DNA of 13,170 nucleotides, taken from NCBI GenBank assembly GCA_900556845.1, contig USQO01000059.1, positions 1 to 13,170 on the forward strand. Direction: 5' to 3'. The stretch is from an uncultured Bacteroides sp. Lineage in GTDB: Bacteria; Bacteroidota; Bacteroidia; Bacteroidales; Bacteroidaceae. Position 1 is the first letter of the stretch. Every line of letters starts with the position of its first letter. This document shows positions 6,285 to 13,170 of this stretch, piece after piece. A model generated the notes under the pieces. That model did not search any database and had not been told where the DNA came from. It was given only the letters and a program-made list of their open reading frames with translations. A program made the translations under genes and the position numbers.

Positions 6285-8795
6285 TTATTTCGATACAATT
6301 TTCAATACCCCTTTCTTCAAGCCTTTGGCTGTTGCTTCCAGAGTTATTTCGCCAGCTTCTTCTTCAGACTGAACAATAGCAGTCATCATTCCATAAAAAG
6401 CTTTCATTGTTGGTTTATGGAATAATTCAAGTGAAGTAGGGTCACCATTGGCACCCGCACGATACCATCCCTTACCCTTGACTTTAAATGACAATTGGTT
6501 ATCAGCCATCGGACAAAGATTGCCATCCTTATCTACAATCTTTACGGTAACAAAAGCCAAGTCTTTGCCATTTGCAGCAATTTCAGTCCGGTCTGACTCC
6601 AGTACTATACGATATGGCTCTCCTGCCGTATGGATTTCTTTTTCGGCTACTGCCTTACCATCTTTATCGTATGCTACAACTTTCAGCGTACCCGGCTCAT
6701 ACTTGGTATCCATCCACATTAGGCGATAACGCTGCTGTCTTTTCAGCTGGACCATCGAAACAGAATCAGCACTATTGGATACGGTCACACTAAAATCCTT
6801 AGTACGTTTACCCTGGCTCTTTCCATTAATAAACAACTCTGCTGACGGATAATTCGTATACACAAACACTGGAGTAACTTCTCCTTCACGACCTTTCCAA
6901 GTCCAGTGTGGCAGTATGTGCAACGTTTCAGCCTCCTTATTCCAATGACTGCGGTACAGATAATAACGATCCTTGGGCAAACCTGCCAAGTCGATAATAC
7001 CGAACAGCGAAGAATGGCTGGGCCAATCCGTATAATAAGGAGTAGGTTCACCCAGATAATCAAATCCAGTCCAAACAAATTCACCCATGCAATAAGGCAA
7101 ATCTTCATGCTGGATAAAATCATCCTCCGGCAAATTCGACCAGCCACAATGTTCTACGTCATACGAAGAAGCCTGATGGTCATCATATTTCTGCATCGAG
7201 CGTCTTTCTACAGGAAATTTATATACCCCTCTTGAACTGACAGTAGAAGCTGTCTCACTACCCAAAATCAACTCCTGCGGAAGTTTTTTATAATTTTCCT
7301 GATATTTGTGCGGACGGTAATTAAATCCCGGAACATCCAAAACAGCAGCCATATTGTTGTTAACTACTGCATCCGGAGCATCCATGCCCAATGTTACCGG
7401 ACGCGTCGGGTCCTCACGGTGACAGATATCCTGCAACCAGCGAGTCAGCTTCGGGCCGCGGTCACCATTCCATTGGTCAGGAACCTCATTGCCAATACAC
7501 CACATCACCACACTCGGACTATTACGGAAATGACGGACTAAATTCACCAGGTCTTTTTCTGCCCATTCATCAAAATACTTGTGATATCCGTTCTGAACTT
7601 TTGATGCTTTCCACTCGTCAAACGATTCTGCCATCACCATCATACCCATCTCATCACAGATTGCAATCAACTCTGTAGAAGGCATATTATGCGATGTTCT
7701 GATAGCATTACATCCCATATCTTTCAGCATACGGATCTGACGACGTATAGCCGCTTCATTAGATGCAGCTCCCAATGGTCCCAAATCATGATGATTACAA
7801 ACCCCTTTAAATAAAACCCGCTCACCGTTCAAATAAAATCCTTTACCGGCTGTTACCTCAACCGAACGGATACCAAACGATGTCGTATATTCATCTTTTA
7901 GAATATCTCCTTCATAAATTTTCGATTCTGCACGATATAACGCAGGAGTTTCAGGCGACCAAAGACTTGGGTTCTTTACAACAAAGTCCTGCTCAAACTG
8001 CTTACCAGTCGCCACATGTTCCGAGCCTTTCACCTCATTACTAGCTACAACATTACCTTGGGCATCCTTCAGTTCTGTCACAATCCGGTAGTCAGATATC
8101 AGCTTTCCTGCAGGAATCTCCAATTCAGTAAGCAAGTTCACTTTAGCAAATTCACGATTTACTACCGGAGTAGTCAAATGTGTTCCCCATACAGGTACAT
8201 GCGCATCTTCCGTTACCACCAACCGCACATTGCGATACAGTCCGGCACCCGGATACCATCTTGATGACTCGGCCTCATTTTCCAAACGTACCGCCAATAC
8301 ATTCTTAGCGTTTTCCTTTAAATAAGGAGTTACATCTACCTCAAAAGCGTTATAACCATACACCCAGTTACCAGCCTTCTCGCCATTTACATATACTGTC
8401 GCATGACTCATCGCTCCGTCAAAAAGTAAAACACAGTTTTTCCCTTTGGCATATTGCGGAACTTCAAAATCCAGACGATACCAGCCAGCACCCACAAAAG
8501 GCAATCCGCCCGTACGTCCGGCATGCTCCATAGCTTCTTTTTGTCCGTCCTGTGCAATAGCTGTCATCTGCTTGTCATTGTTAATGCTGAAAGGTCCGTA
8601 AATCGCCCAGTCATGCGGCACCGTTACGCTCTGCCATTTCCTGTCGTCCAAATCAGGATTGCAAAATGTCTTTTCATCCTGCCTTGTAAATTTCCAACCT
8701 TTTTCCAACAACTGCTCCGTTCGCACCTGCGCACTGCTGTACAATGGCCACATCAAAGGAAACAGCAACATGTACTTTACTTGAGATAACTTCAT
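6285..8795 (-). CDS. Secreted glycoside hydrolase family 2, probable beta-galactosidase
   Basis: This 836-residue protein starts with a signal peptide (hydrophobic core about 8-19, likely cleavage after SSA at 20-22). No lipobox cysteine is present, so a periplasmic location is expected. The GH2 plan follows: N-terminal jelly roll (about 25-195, with GAGWYRLDF), Ig-like domain (about 200-310), TIM barrel (about 311-600), then beta-sandwich domains including a DUF4982-like part (about 615-690) and a C-terminal Ig-like domain. RTSHN (366-370) is a conserved active-site motif. E437 in WCIGNE is the expected acid/base and E514 in LGSETAS the expected nucleophile; their spacing of 77 matches the 76 of E. 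coli LacZ (461 and 537). EFVWTGFDY (572-580) is also conserved. Beta-galactosidase is the best guess, but related GH2 enzymes cleave other linkages. No SusC/SusD pair or regulator is adjacent, so it is not part of a visible polysaccharide locus. A terminator separates it from the sulfotransferase operon upstream. Confidence 0.9.
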   Translation of the reverse strand: MKLSQVKYMLLFPLMWPLYSSAQVRTEQLLEKGWKFTRQDEKTFCNPDLDDRKWQSVTVPHDWAIYGPFSINNDKQMTAIAQDGQKEAMEHAGRTGGLPFVGAGWYRLDFEVPQYAKGKNCVLLFDGAMSHATVYVNGEKAGNWVYGYNAFEVDVTPYLKENAKNVLAVRLENEAESSRWYPGAGLYRNVRLVVTEDAHVPVWGTHLTTPVVNREFAKVNLLTELEIPAGKLISDYRIVTELKDAQGNVVASNEVKGSEHVATGKQFEQDFVVKNPSLWSPETPALYRAESKIYEGDILKDEYTTSFGIRSVEVTAGKGFYLNGERVLFKGVCNHHDLGPLGAASNEAAIRRQIRMLKDMGCNAIRTSHNMPSTELIAICDEMGMMVMAESFDEWKASKVQNGYHKYFDEWAEKDLVNLVRHFRNSPSVVMWCIGNEVPDQWNGDRGPKLTRWLQDICHREDPTRPVTLGMDAPDAVVNNNMAAVLDVPGFNYRPHKYQENYKKLPQELILGSETASTVSSRGVYKFPVERRSMQKYDDHQASSYDVEHCGWSNLPEDDFIQHEDLPYCMGEFVWTGFDYLGEPTPYYTDWPSHSSLFGIIDLAGLPKDRYYLYRSHWNKEAETLHILPHWTWKGREGEVTPVFVYTNYPSAELFINGKSQGKRTKDFSVTVSNSADSVSMVQLKRQQRYRLMWMDTKYEPGTLKVVAYDKDGKAVAEKEIHTAGEPYRIVLESDRTEIAANGKDLAFVTVKIVDKDGNLCPMADNQLSFKVKGKGWYRAGANGDPTSLELFHKPTMKAFYGMMTAIVQSEEEAGEITLEATAKGLKKGVLKIVSK

Positions 8796-8823
8796 ATTCT
8801 TTCTTTTTCTAAATTCTATTGTA

Positions 8824-8831
8824 CAAATATA
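8824..8831 (-). promoter_or_regulatory. Probable promoter (-7) of the GH2 gene
   Basis: On the minus strand this reads TATATTTG, an exact match to TAnnTTTG, 28 bases before the GH2 ATG at 8795. No -33 TTTG lies at the expected distance. Its position between the upstream operon's terminator and the gene supports independent transcription of the GH2 gene. Confidence 0.5.
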
Positions 8832-8870
8832 AACGAAAAACCAAAGAATAAAAAAGAGTCATATACAAAT

Positions 8871-8927
8871 AAAAAAGTTTCTGTCTATTCCTTATCATTT
8901 ATAAAGAAATAAGACAGAAACTTTTTT
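8871..8927 (-). terminator. Strong terminator ending the PAPS/sulfotransferase operon
   Basis: A perfect 16-bp stem joins AAAAAAGTTTCTGTCT (8871-8886) to AGACAGAAACTTTTTT (8912-8927) around a 25-base AT-rich loop. Read on the minus strand it begins 16 bases after the sulfotransferase stop and ends in a T run. It separates the operon from the GH2 gene transcribed in the same direction. The symmetric A/T ends would also let it stop plus-strand transcripts. Confidence 0.9.
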
Positions 8928-8942
8928 TAATAAGATATATTT

Positions 8943-10049
8943 TTACAAACTATAATTCCACTGTTCCAGCGCAAACGACCAATTCTTCTCTACCAGCTCC
9001 ACCGTTTCAGGCTTATACTGATATTTGTTTTTCTTATAACCTTTCTTCTTGTTGACGTAGGCCTCTATAGCTGGACGAGCTTCATCAAATCCCGGAATAG
9101 ACAGCTTCCGGTATATTTCCTGCGTCATATCGAAAGCATTGGTTTCGTAATCTTCAAACTTCACTTCCACCAAATTGCCTTCTGGAATGTATGCCTTGTC
9201 AGCCTCATATTTATGATACAATTTAGCATACACCGACAGAATATTTGCCTGCAAATCTGCATCACTGATATCTTCCAGCATCAACGGCTTGATGGTATTG
9301 GTAAAGAAGCTTCGGGTCGATTCAAAAACCGTATACGGATTACGCATCAAATAAATGAACTTGGCGTTCGGGAACATCTTTACCAGTTCCTTTACACGTC
9401 CGGTATGAGGCGGGTTCTTACTCAGAAACTGAGTTCCATGCGTATTCCAAAGTGAAATCTTAATCAACTTCACGAAGGTTTCCTCGAACTCTTTCAATTC
9501 AGCTTCCGAAATATCGTTAAAGAGCAAATACTTATCAGCATATTCCTGCATATACTTCGGGAAGAACCAGAAGTTATAATAGGTATAAGGCATCATATTT
9601 GCCAACGCAAACTCCTCCTCCTGCGGCAAGTCCACAGCCAGCTCCATATTATCAGTCGGACGTTTATCCGGCATCAGCCAACTCATATTCTTTTTAAAGA
9701 ACGGTTGTCCCCACATCATCAGATGCGGGAATACAGTCTGATAAGTCGTATTGTATCCAAAATGCTTATCGCACGAAAAGACATTATGCATAAACGTCGT
9801 ACCGCTTCTCCAGTGCCCCAAAATAAAAACAGGGTCATGTTCCAGCGGTTTGTTAGCCAGTAGCTTTTCGTATCTGCGGTCCTGTAGCGGTTTCAAAACC
9901 GAAAGCAGACGACCTACAGCTTTGGTCAAGCGATACTTCCCTTCGTAAGAAGCATCAATTATCCTTCCAGCAGTTATCCGGTCGAACGTTTTCGCATCAG
10001 CACCTACCAAAGTATTGATAGGTAATTTACTGAATTCTAACAATCCCAT
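8943..10049 (-). CDS. PAPS-dependent sulfotransferase, possibly steroid-acting (BT_0416-like)
   Basis: This 368-residue cytoplasmic protein belongs to the Sulfotransfer_3-type family. The 5'-phosphosulfate loop is LGHWRSGTT (77-85). LPQEEEFAL (141-149) follows, then LSKNPPHTGRV (209-219) and the 3'-phosphate-binding segment RNPYTVFESTRSF (236-248) with its conserved serine. No signal peptide or membrane helix is seen. It transfers the sulfuryl group of PAPS to an acceptor hydroxyl. It is the last gene after cysC, cysD and cysN, 26 bp from cysN, so it receives PAPS from its own operon. Known biology: in B. thetaiotaomicron a sulfotransferase next to PAPS-synthesis genes (BT_0416) sulfonates cholesterol and other 3-beta-hydroxy steroids. 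Similar context and length suggest the same role here, but sequence motifs alone do not fix the acceptor, which could also be a lipid or glycan. Confidence 0.88.
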   Translation of the reverse strand: MGLLEFSKLPINTLVGADAKTFDRITAGRIIDASYEGKYRLTKAVGRLLSVLKPLQDRRYEKLLANKPLEHDPVFILGHWRSGTTFMHNVFSCDKHFGYNTTYQTVFPHLMMWGQPFFKKNMSWLMPDKRPTDNMELAVDLPQEEEFALANMMPYTYYNFWFFPKYMQEYADKYLLFNDISEAELKEFEETFVKLIKISLWNTHGTQFLSKNPPHTGRVKELVKMFPNAKFIYLMRNPYTVFESTRSFFTNTIKPLMLEDISDADLQANILSVYAKLYHKYEADKAYIPEGNLVEVKFEDYETNAFDMTQEIYRKLSIPGFDEARPAIEAYVNKKKGYKKNKYQYKPETVELVEKNWSFALEQWNYSL

Positions 10050-10075
10050 AAACCTAAATTTATATCCTTTTCTTG

Positions 10076-11581
10076 TTATTTTTTAATTTCAACAGCAATA
10101 CCCTGACGGGCCAATTCCTTGACAGCCTTCTCTACAGCCTCATACTGTTCAGGCAAAATACCCAGTTTCGGCAAATCAAGTACCGGCAACTGCATGGTGT
10201 TGTTCATCTCCTTATCTTCCACCCGGTTGATAATCATACCCACAGCACTGGTGTTATTGGTTATCGGGTCAATCAGGATAAAGGCACCTGTAGCCTTATT
10301 CTTTGCATAGGCATCGAAGAACAATTCTTTGGAAGAAGTCATCACTACATGAGCAATCTGATTCAACTCCAGCGGTAACTCTTCTGCTTTAAGTCTGCCG
10401 TTTTCCACACTCAGATGCTCCATCGTATTAATATCTACCTTATAATCAATGCGGTCAATACGCGTACGACTTGTATTGGTAGTCTGCTTCAAGAAGAAAG
10501 ATTTCTCCAAATCCATCTTTTCCTCGTCCATCCATACCATCATTGCCTCAAAGTTACGGCCTACCATCGGCACATTATCCGGATGCACCAGCATCTCGCC
10601 TCTCGAAACATCAATTTCATCCTCCAGCGTAAGTGTTACCGACATGGGTGGGAAGGCATAATCTACCTCTCCTTCATAAGTCACAATGCTCTTGATGTGC
10701 GAACGCTTACCTGAAGGCAATGCCATCACTTCATCTCCCTTACGCACGATACCCGAAGCTACTTTGCCGCAAAATCCTCTGAAATCCAGATTCGGACGCA
10801 GTACATACTGCACCGGATAACGGAAATCATTCAGATTGTGGTCGTTACCAATATGTACGGTTTCCAGGAACTCCAGCAAAGAAACACCTTCATACCAAGG
10901 TGTACGATCCGACTTTTCTACAACATTGTCACCTTCCAGCGCCGACAAAGGAATGCACTGCACATCCGGAATACCCAACGGTTCTACAAAAGCACGATAG
11001 GTAGCAACAATCTCATTAAAACGTTCTTGCGAGTAGTCCACCAAGTCCATCTTGTTTACCGCCAGTACAACATGCTTGATTCCCAGCAATGAAACCAGAT
11101 AAGTATGCCGGCGTGTTTGTGTAATTACTCCAGTACGGGCATCCACCAGAATAATTGCCAGATTAGCCGTCGAACCTCCCGTAATCATATTACGTGTATA
11201 CTGCTCGTGCCCCGGAGTATCAGCAATAATGAATTTACGGTTATTGGTAGAGAAATATCTGTAGGCTACGTCAATCGTAATCCCCTGCTCACGTTCAGCT
11301 TTCAGTCCGTCCAGCAATAAAGCATAGTCGATATGTTCGCCTGCATTTCCTACGCGCTTACTGTCGCGTTCCAGCGCATCCAACTGGTCTTCATATAATT
11401 TTTTGCTGTCATACAACAGTCGTCCAATCAATGTTGATTTACCGTCGTCTACCGAACCGGCAGTCAGAAAGCGAAGCAAATCCTTCTGTTCATCCTTCTG
11501 CAAAAACTCCTCGATAGACATCGTACCGCGGGCTTCTCCCTCCATCGGGTTACCCGATTTCATTTTATTCAGTTCTTCCAT
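10076..11581 (-). CDS. cysN: Sulfate adenylyltransferase subunit 1 (GTPase subunit)
   Basis: This 501-residue GTPase drives the CysD reaction (sulfate plus ATP to APS). It has intact G motifs: GSVDDGKS (42-49), EREQGITID in switch I (about 96-104), DTPGH with the catalytic histidine (121-125), NKMD (176-179) and SAL later on. Beta-barrel domains II and III follow. There is no fused APS kinase domain; that activity is encoded separately by cysC two genes upstream. The N-terminus has about 20 more residues before the conserved core than I would expect, and M7, M14 or M21 are alternative starts; the ATG at 11581 lies 13 bp after cysD and is preceded by a GA-rich stretch. It is co-transcribed with cysD and the downstream sulfotransferase. 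Confidence 0.95.
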   Translation of the reverse strand: MEELNKMKSGNPMEGEARGTMSIEEFLQKDEQKDLLRFLTAGSVDDGKSTLIGRLLYDSKKLYEDQLDALERDSKRVGNAGEHIDYALLLDGLKAEREQGITIDVAYRYFSTNNRKFIIADTPGHEQYTRNMITGGSTANLAIILVDARTGVITQTRRHTYLVSLLGIKHVVLAVNKMDLVDYSQERFNEIVATYRAFVEPLGIPDVQCIPLSALEGDNVVEKSDRTPWYEGVSLLEFLETVHIGNDHNLNDFRYPVQYVLRPNLDFRGFCGKVASGIVRKGDEVMALPSGKRSHIKSIVTYEGEVDYAFPPMSVTLTLEDEIDVSRGEMLVHPDNVPMVGRNFEAMMVWMDEEKMDLEKSFFLKQTTNTSRTRIDRIDYKVDINTMEHLSVENGRLKAEELPLELNQIAHVVMTSSKELFFDAYAKNKATGAFILIDPITNNTSAVGMIINRVEDKEMNNTMQLPVLDLPKLGILPEQYEAVEKAVKELARQGIAVEIKK

Positions 11582-11594
11582 CGTTCTTCACCCT

Positions 11595-12506
11595 TTAAAA
11601 ATAACCTTCACGTTTCTTCTGTTCCATGCTGGCTTCCTGGTCAAAGTCAATCACACGTGTCGTACGCTCACTCTTGGTCGTTGTCATCATCTCTTCCACG
11701 ATTTTTTCAATTGTATCAGCCTCACTCTCAATTGCCCCTGTCAGCGGCCAGCAACCCAACGTACGGAAACGGATTTTCTTCATTTCTATCTTGTCCTTAT
11801 ATTTTTCAGGCAAACGGTCGTCGTCCGGCATAATCAGCTGCCCGTCGATATTCACCACCGGTCTTTCCTTGGCAAAATACAAGGGTACAATAGGAATATT
11901 CTCCAAACGGATGTACTGCCAGATATCCAGCTCCGTCCAGTTACTCAACGGGAACACACGGATACTTTCTCCTTTTCGTACACGAGCATTGTAGATGTCC
12001 CACAACTCCGGACGCTGGTTCTTAGGGTCCCACTGATGAAATGCATTTCGGAATGAGAAGATGCGTTCTTTGGCACGCGATTTCTCTTCGTCACGGCGTG
12101 CACCGCCAAAAGCTGCATCAAATTTGTATTTATCCAATGCATGCAGCAGAGCCTGCGTCTTCATCAAGTCCGTATGAACCTTACTGCCATGGGTAAAAGG
12201 TCCCACACCTGCATTGAATGCCTCCATATTACTTTCTACAATCAGATTCCAACCATATTTCTTGGCATATTCATCACGAAACTGAATCATTTCCTTAAAC
12301 TTCCATTTCGAGTCAACATGCATCAAAGGAAAAGGCACCTTTCCAGGAGCAAATGCCTTTTCGGCCAAACGGACCATTACAGACGAATCCTTACCAATAC
12401 TATACAGCATTACCGGATTCTCAAACTCGGCAGCCACTTCCCGAATGATATGGATTGACTCAGCTTCCAGCTCTTTCAAGTGGCTCAGCTTATATTCTTC
12501 TTTCAT
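11595..12506 (-). CDS. cysD: Sulfate adenylyltransferase subunit 2 (catalytic ATP pyrophosphatase)
   Basis: The 303 residues are close to the 302 of E. coli CysD. The PP-loop that holds the ATP pyrophosphate is SIGKDSS (36-42), and GGARRDEEKSRAKERIF (134-150) is the strongly conserved family signature. The segment around FPLSNWTELDIWQYI, about residues 190-204, is also typical. CysD forms APS from sulfate and ATP in complex with CysN. The gene lies 7 bp after cysC and 13 bp before cysN, within one transcript. PAPS reductase CysH shares the fold, but length, the GGARRDEEKSR motif and the CysN partner exclude it. Confidence 0.96.
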   Translation of the reverse strand: MKEEYKLSHLKELEAESIHIIREVAAEFENPVMLYSIGKDSSVMVRLAEKAFAPGKVPFPLMHVDSKWKFKEMIQFRDEYAKKYGWNLIVESNMEAFNAGVGPFTHGSKVHTDLMKTQALLHALDKYKFDAAFGGARRDEEKSRAKERIFSFRNAFHQWDPKNQRPELWDIYNARVRKGESIRVFPLSNWTELDIWQYIRLENIPIVPLYFAKERPVVNIDGQLIMPDDDRLPEKYKDKIEMKKIRFRTLGCWPLTGAIESEADTIEKIVEEMMTTTKSERTTRVIDFDQEASMEQKKREGYF

Positions 12507-12513
12507 ATTATTT

Positions 12514-13131
12514 TTATTTTGCAGCTGTCTGGCAAGTCACTCTGGGCAATACCAGTTCCAGCAATTTGTTTACAGATTCTTCTACAGACAAGATTGAGGT
12601 ATCCAGTGACAAGGCTGGATGGAGCGGAGCTTCAAACGGAGCCGACACTCCCGTAAAGTTACGGATTTCTCCACGACGTGCCTTTGCATAAAGCCCTTTC
12701 ACATCACGCTTTTCACAAGCTTCGATAGGTGTGCTTACAAAGACTTCCATAAAATTCTCCTTACCTATAATATTAGAAGCCATTTCACGGATATCATTGT
12801 TTGGACTGATAAATGCAGCAATCGTAATGATACCTGTATCCACAAAAAGCTTACCGACTTCGGCGATTCTCCGGATATTTTCCACACGGTCTTCTTCCGA
12901 AAAGCCCAGGTTATTGTTGATACCACTACGTATGTTGTCACCATCCAGTATCCGGCACAACAATCCTCTTTGCTGCAACTCGCGTTCCAAGGCAATGGCC
13001 AGCGTACTTTTCCCCGAGCCGCTCAGCCCGGTAAACCAAATCATCACGCTGTGTTGCTTCAGCAAGTCTTCCTTATCCTTCCGGGTCAGCATCCGGTCAA
13101 ATATCGGATAAATATGGTTTTGTTCGTTCAT
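12514..13131 (-). CDS. cysC: Adenylylsulfate (APS) kinase
   Basis: From the ATG at 13131 the protein has 205 residues, the usual size of stand-alone CysC. It shows the P-loop GLSGSGKST (35-43), the LDGDNIR substrate motif (62-68), the phosphorylatable serine S109 in FISP (107-110), the lid segment KGLYAKARRGEI (145-156) and the NFTGVSAPFEAP stretch after it. It phosphorylates APS to PAPS, the donor used by the sulfotransferase at the operon's end. The open frame continues upstream as MYKRQIY, but MYKRQ is translated from Nextera adapter and is not real; only six genomic bases (13132-13137) remain before the start. The ribosome binding site, promoter and any upstream operon genes are therefore missing. 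The N-terminal MNEQNHIYPIF looks like the natural start of Bacteroides CysC. Confidence 0.93.
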   Translation of the reverse strand: MNEQNHIYPIFDRMLTRKDKEDLLKQHSVMIWFTGLSGSGKSTLAIALERELQQRGLLCRILDGDNIRSGINNNLGFSEEDRVENIRRIAEVGKLFVDTGIITIAAFISPNNDIREMASNIIGKENFMEVFVSTPIEACEKRDVKGLYAKARRGEIRNFTGVSAPFEAPLHPALSLDTSILSVEESVNKLLELVLPRVTCQTAAK

Positions 13132-13137
13132 ATATAT

Positions 13138-13170
13138 CTGTCTCTTATACACATCTCCGAGCCCACGAGA
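13138..13170. other. Unremoved Nextera (Tn5 mosaic-end) sequencing adapter
   Basis: The last 33 bases read CTGTCTCTTATACACATCT followed by CCGAGCCCACGAGA. The first part is the Tn5 mosaic end used in Nextera libraries and the second is the standard read adapter that follows it. The reverse translation of this block gives the tell-tale peptide MYKRQ. This is library sequence at a contig end and not bacterial DNA. Confidence 0.98.

Noticed and set aside
6785..7147. 120-codon minus-strand frame within the GH2 gene
   Set aside because: It is an alternative frame of conserved GH2 catalytic and beta-sandwich coding sequence and shows no domain of its own.
6285..10049. Polysaccharide utilization locus built around the GH2 enzyme
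   Set aside because: No SusC/SusD pair, hybrid two-component system, anti-sigma factor or sulfatase is present, and the sulfotransferase is separated by a terminator and belongs to the PAPS operon.
11403..12056. 217-codon plus-strand frame across cysN and cysD
   Set aside because: It is antisense to two conserved enzymes and spans their junction; its sequence is low in recognisable features.
8943..13131. Assimilatory sulfate reduction operon
   Set aside because: There is no PAPS reductase or sulfite reductase gene; a sulfotransferase occupies the end of the operon, and it is followed by a strong terminator.
13132..13152. N-terminal extension MYKRQIY on the APS kinase
   Set aside because: It is translated largely from Nextera adapter sequence (13138 onward); MYKRQ is a known artefact peptide. 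The real start is the ATG at 13131.

Overview
The window reads as chromosomal DNA from a gut Bacteroidales bacterium (Bacteroides/Phocaeicola type). Several independent signs agree: AT-rich spacers carrying the Bacteroidota -7 element TAnnTTTG, an EF-G2-type EF-G paralogue, a Bacteroidetes-type DnaX C-terminus, a secreted GH2 beta-galactosidase, and a PAPS-forming gene set that ends in a sulfotransferase. All named genes look intact. I see no tRNA, rRNA, insertion sequence, phage gene or CRISPR array.

Layout from left to right. (1) 149-2305, minus strand: an EF-G paralogue (fusA2 type) whose GTPase motifs are degenerate, followed by a GC-rich terminator at the left edge. (2) 2306-2515: a divergent control region of 210 bp holding two inverted repeats built from CTATGT/ACATAG half-sites. 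(3) 2516-3646, plus strand: the heme chaperone hemW. It converges tail to tail with a two-gene minus-strand unit, a DivIC/FtsB-like division protein (3995-4291) followed with a 4-base overlap by a small four-helix membrane protein (3654-3998). (4) 4408-6210, plus strand: dnaX, facing a GH2 beta-galactosidase (6285-8795, minus strand) across a shared bidirectional terminator. (5) 8943-13131, minus strand: an operon transcribed cysC, cysD, cysN, sulfotransferase, closed by a terminator with a perfect 16-bp stem. (6) 13138-13170: unremoved Nextera sequencing adapter, not genomic DNA.

How the genes work together. CysD and CysN convert sulfate and ATP to APS, CysC phosphorylates APS to PAPS, and the sulfotransferase at the operon's end moves the sulfuryl group to an acceptor. 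No PAPS reductase or sulfite reductase gene is present, so the local logic is sulfonation rather than sulfate reduction. The set resembles the published B. thetaiotaomicron cluster around the steroid sulfotransferase BT_0416. The EF-G paralogue matches published Bacteroides EF-G2, a translation factor that works without GTP hydrolysis and matters in carbon starvation and gut colonization.

The most rewarding points are the EF-G2-like protein with its inverted-repeat control region, the dedicated PAPS/sulfotransferase operon, and the adapter at the right end, which creates a false N-terminus for cysC and means the operon's promoter and first genes may be missing.
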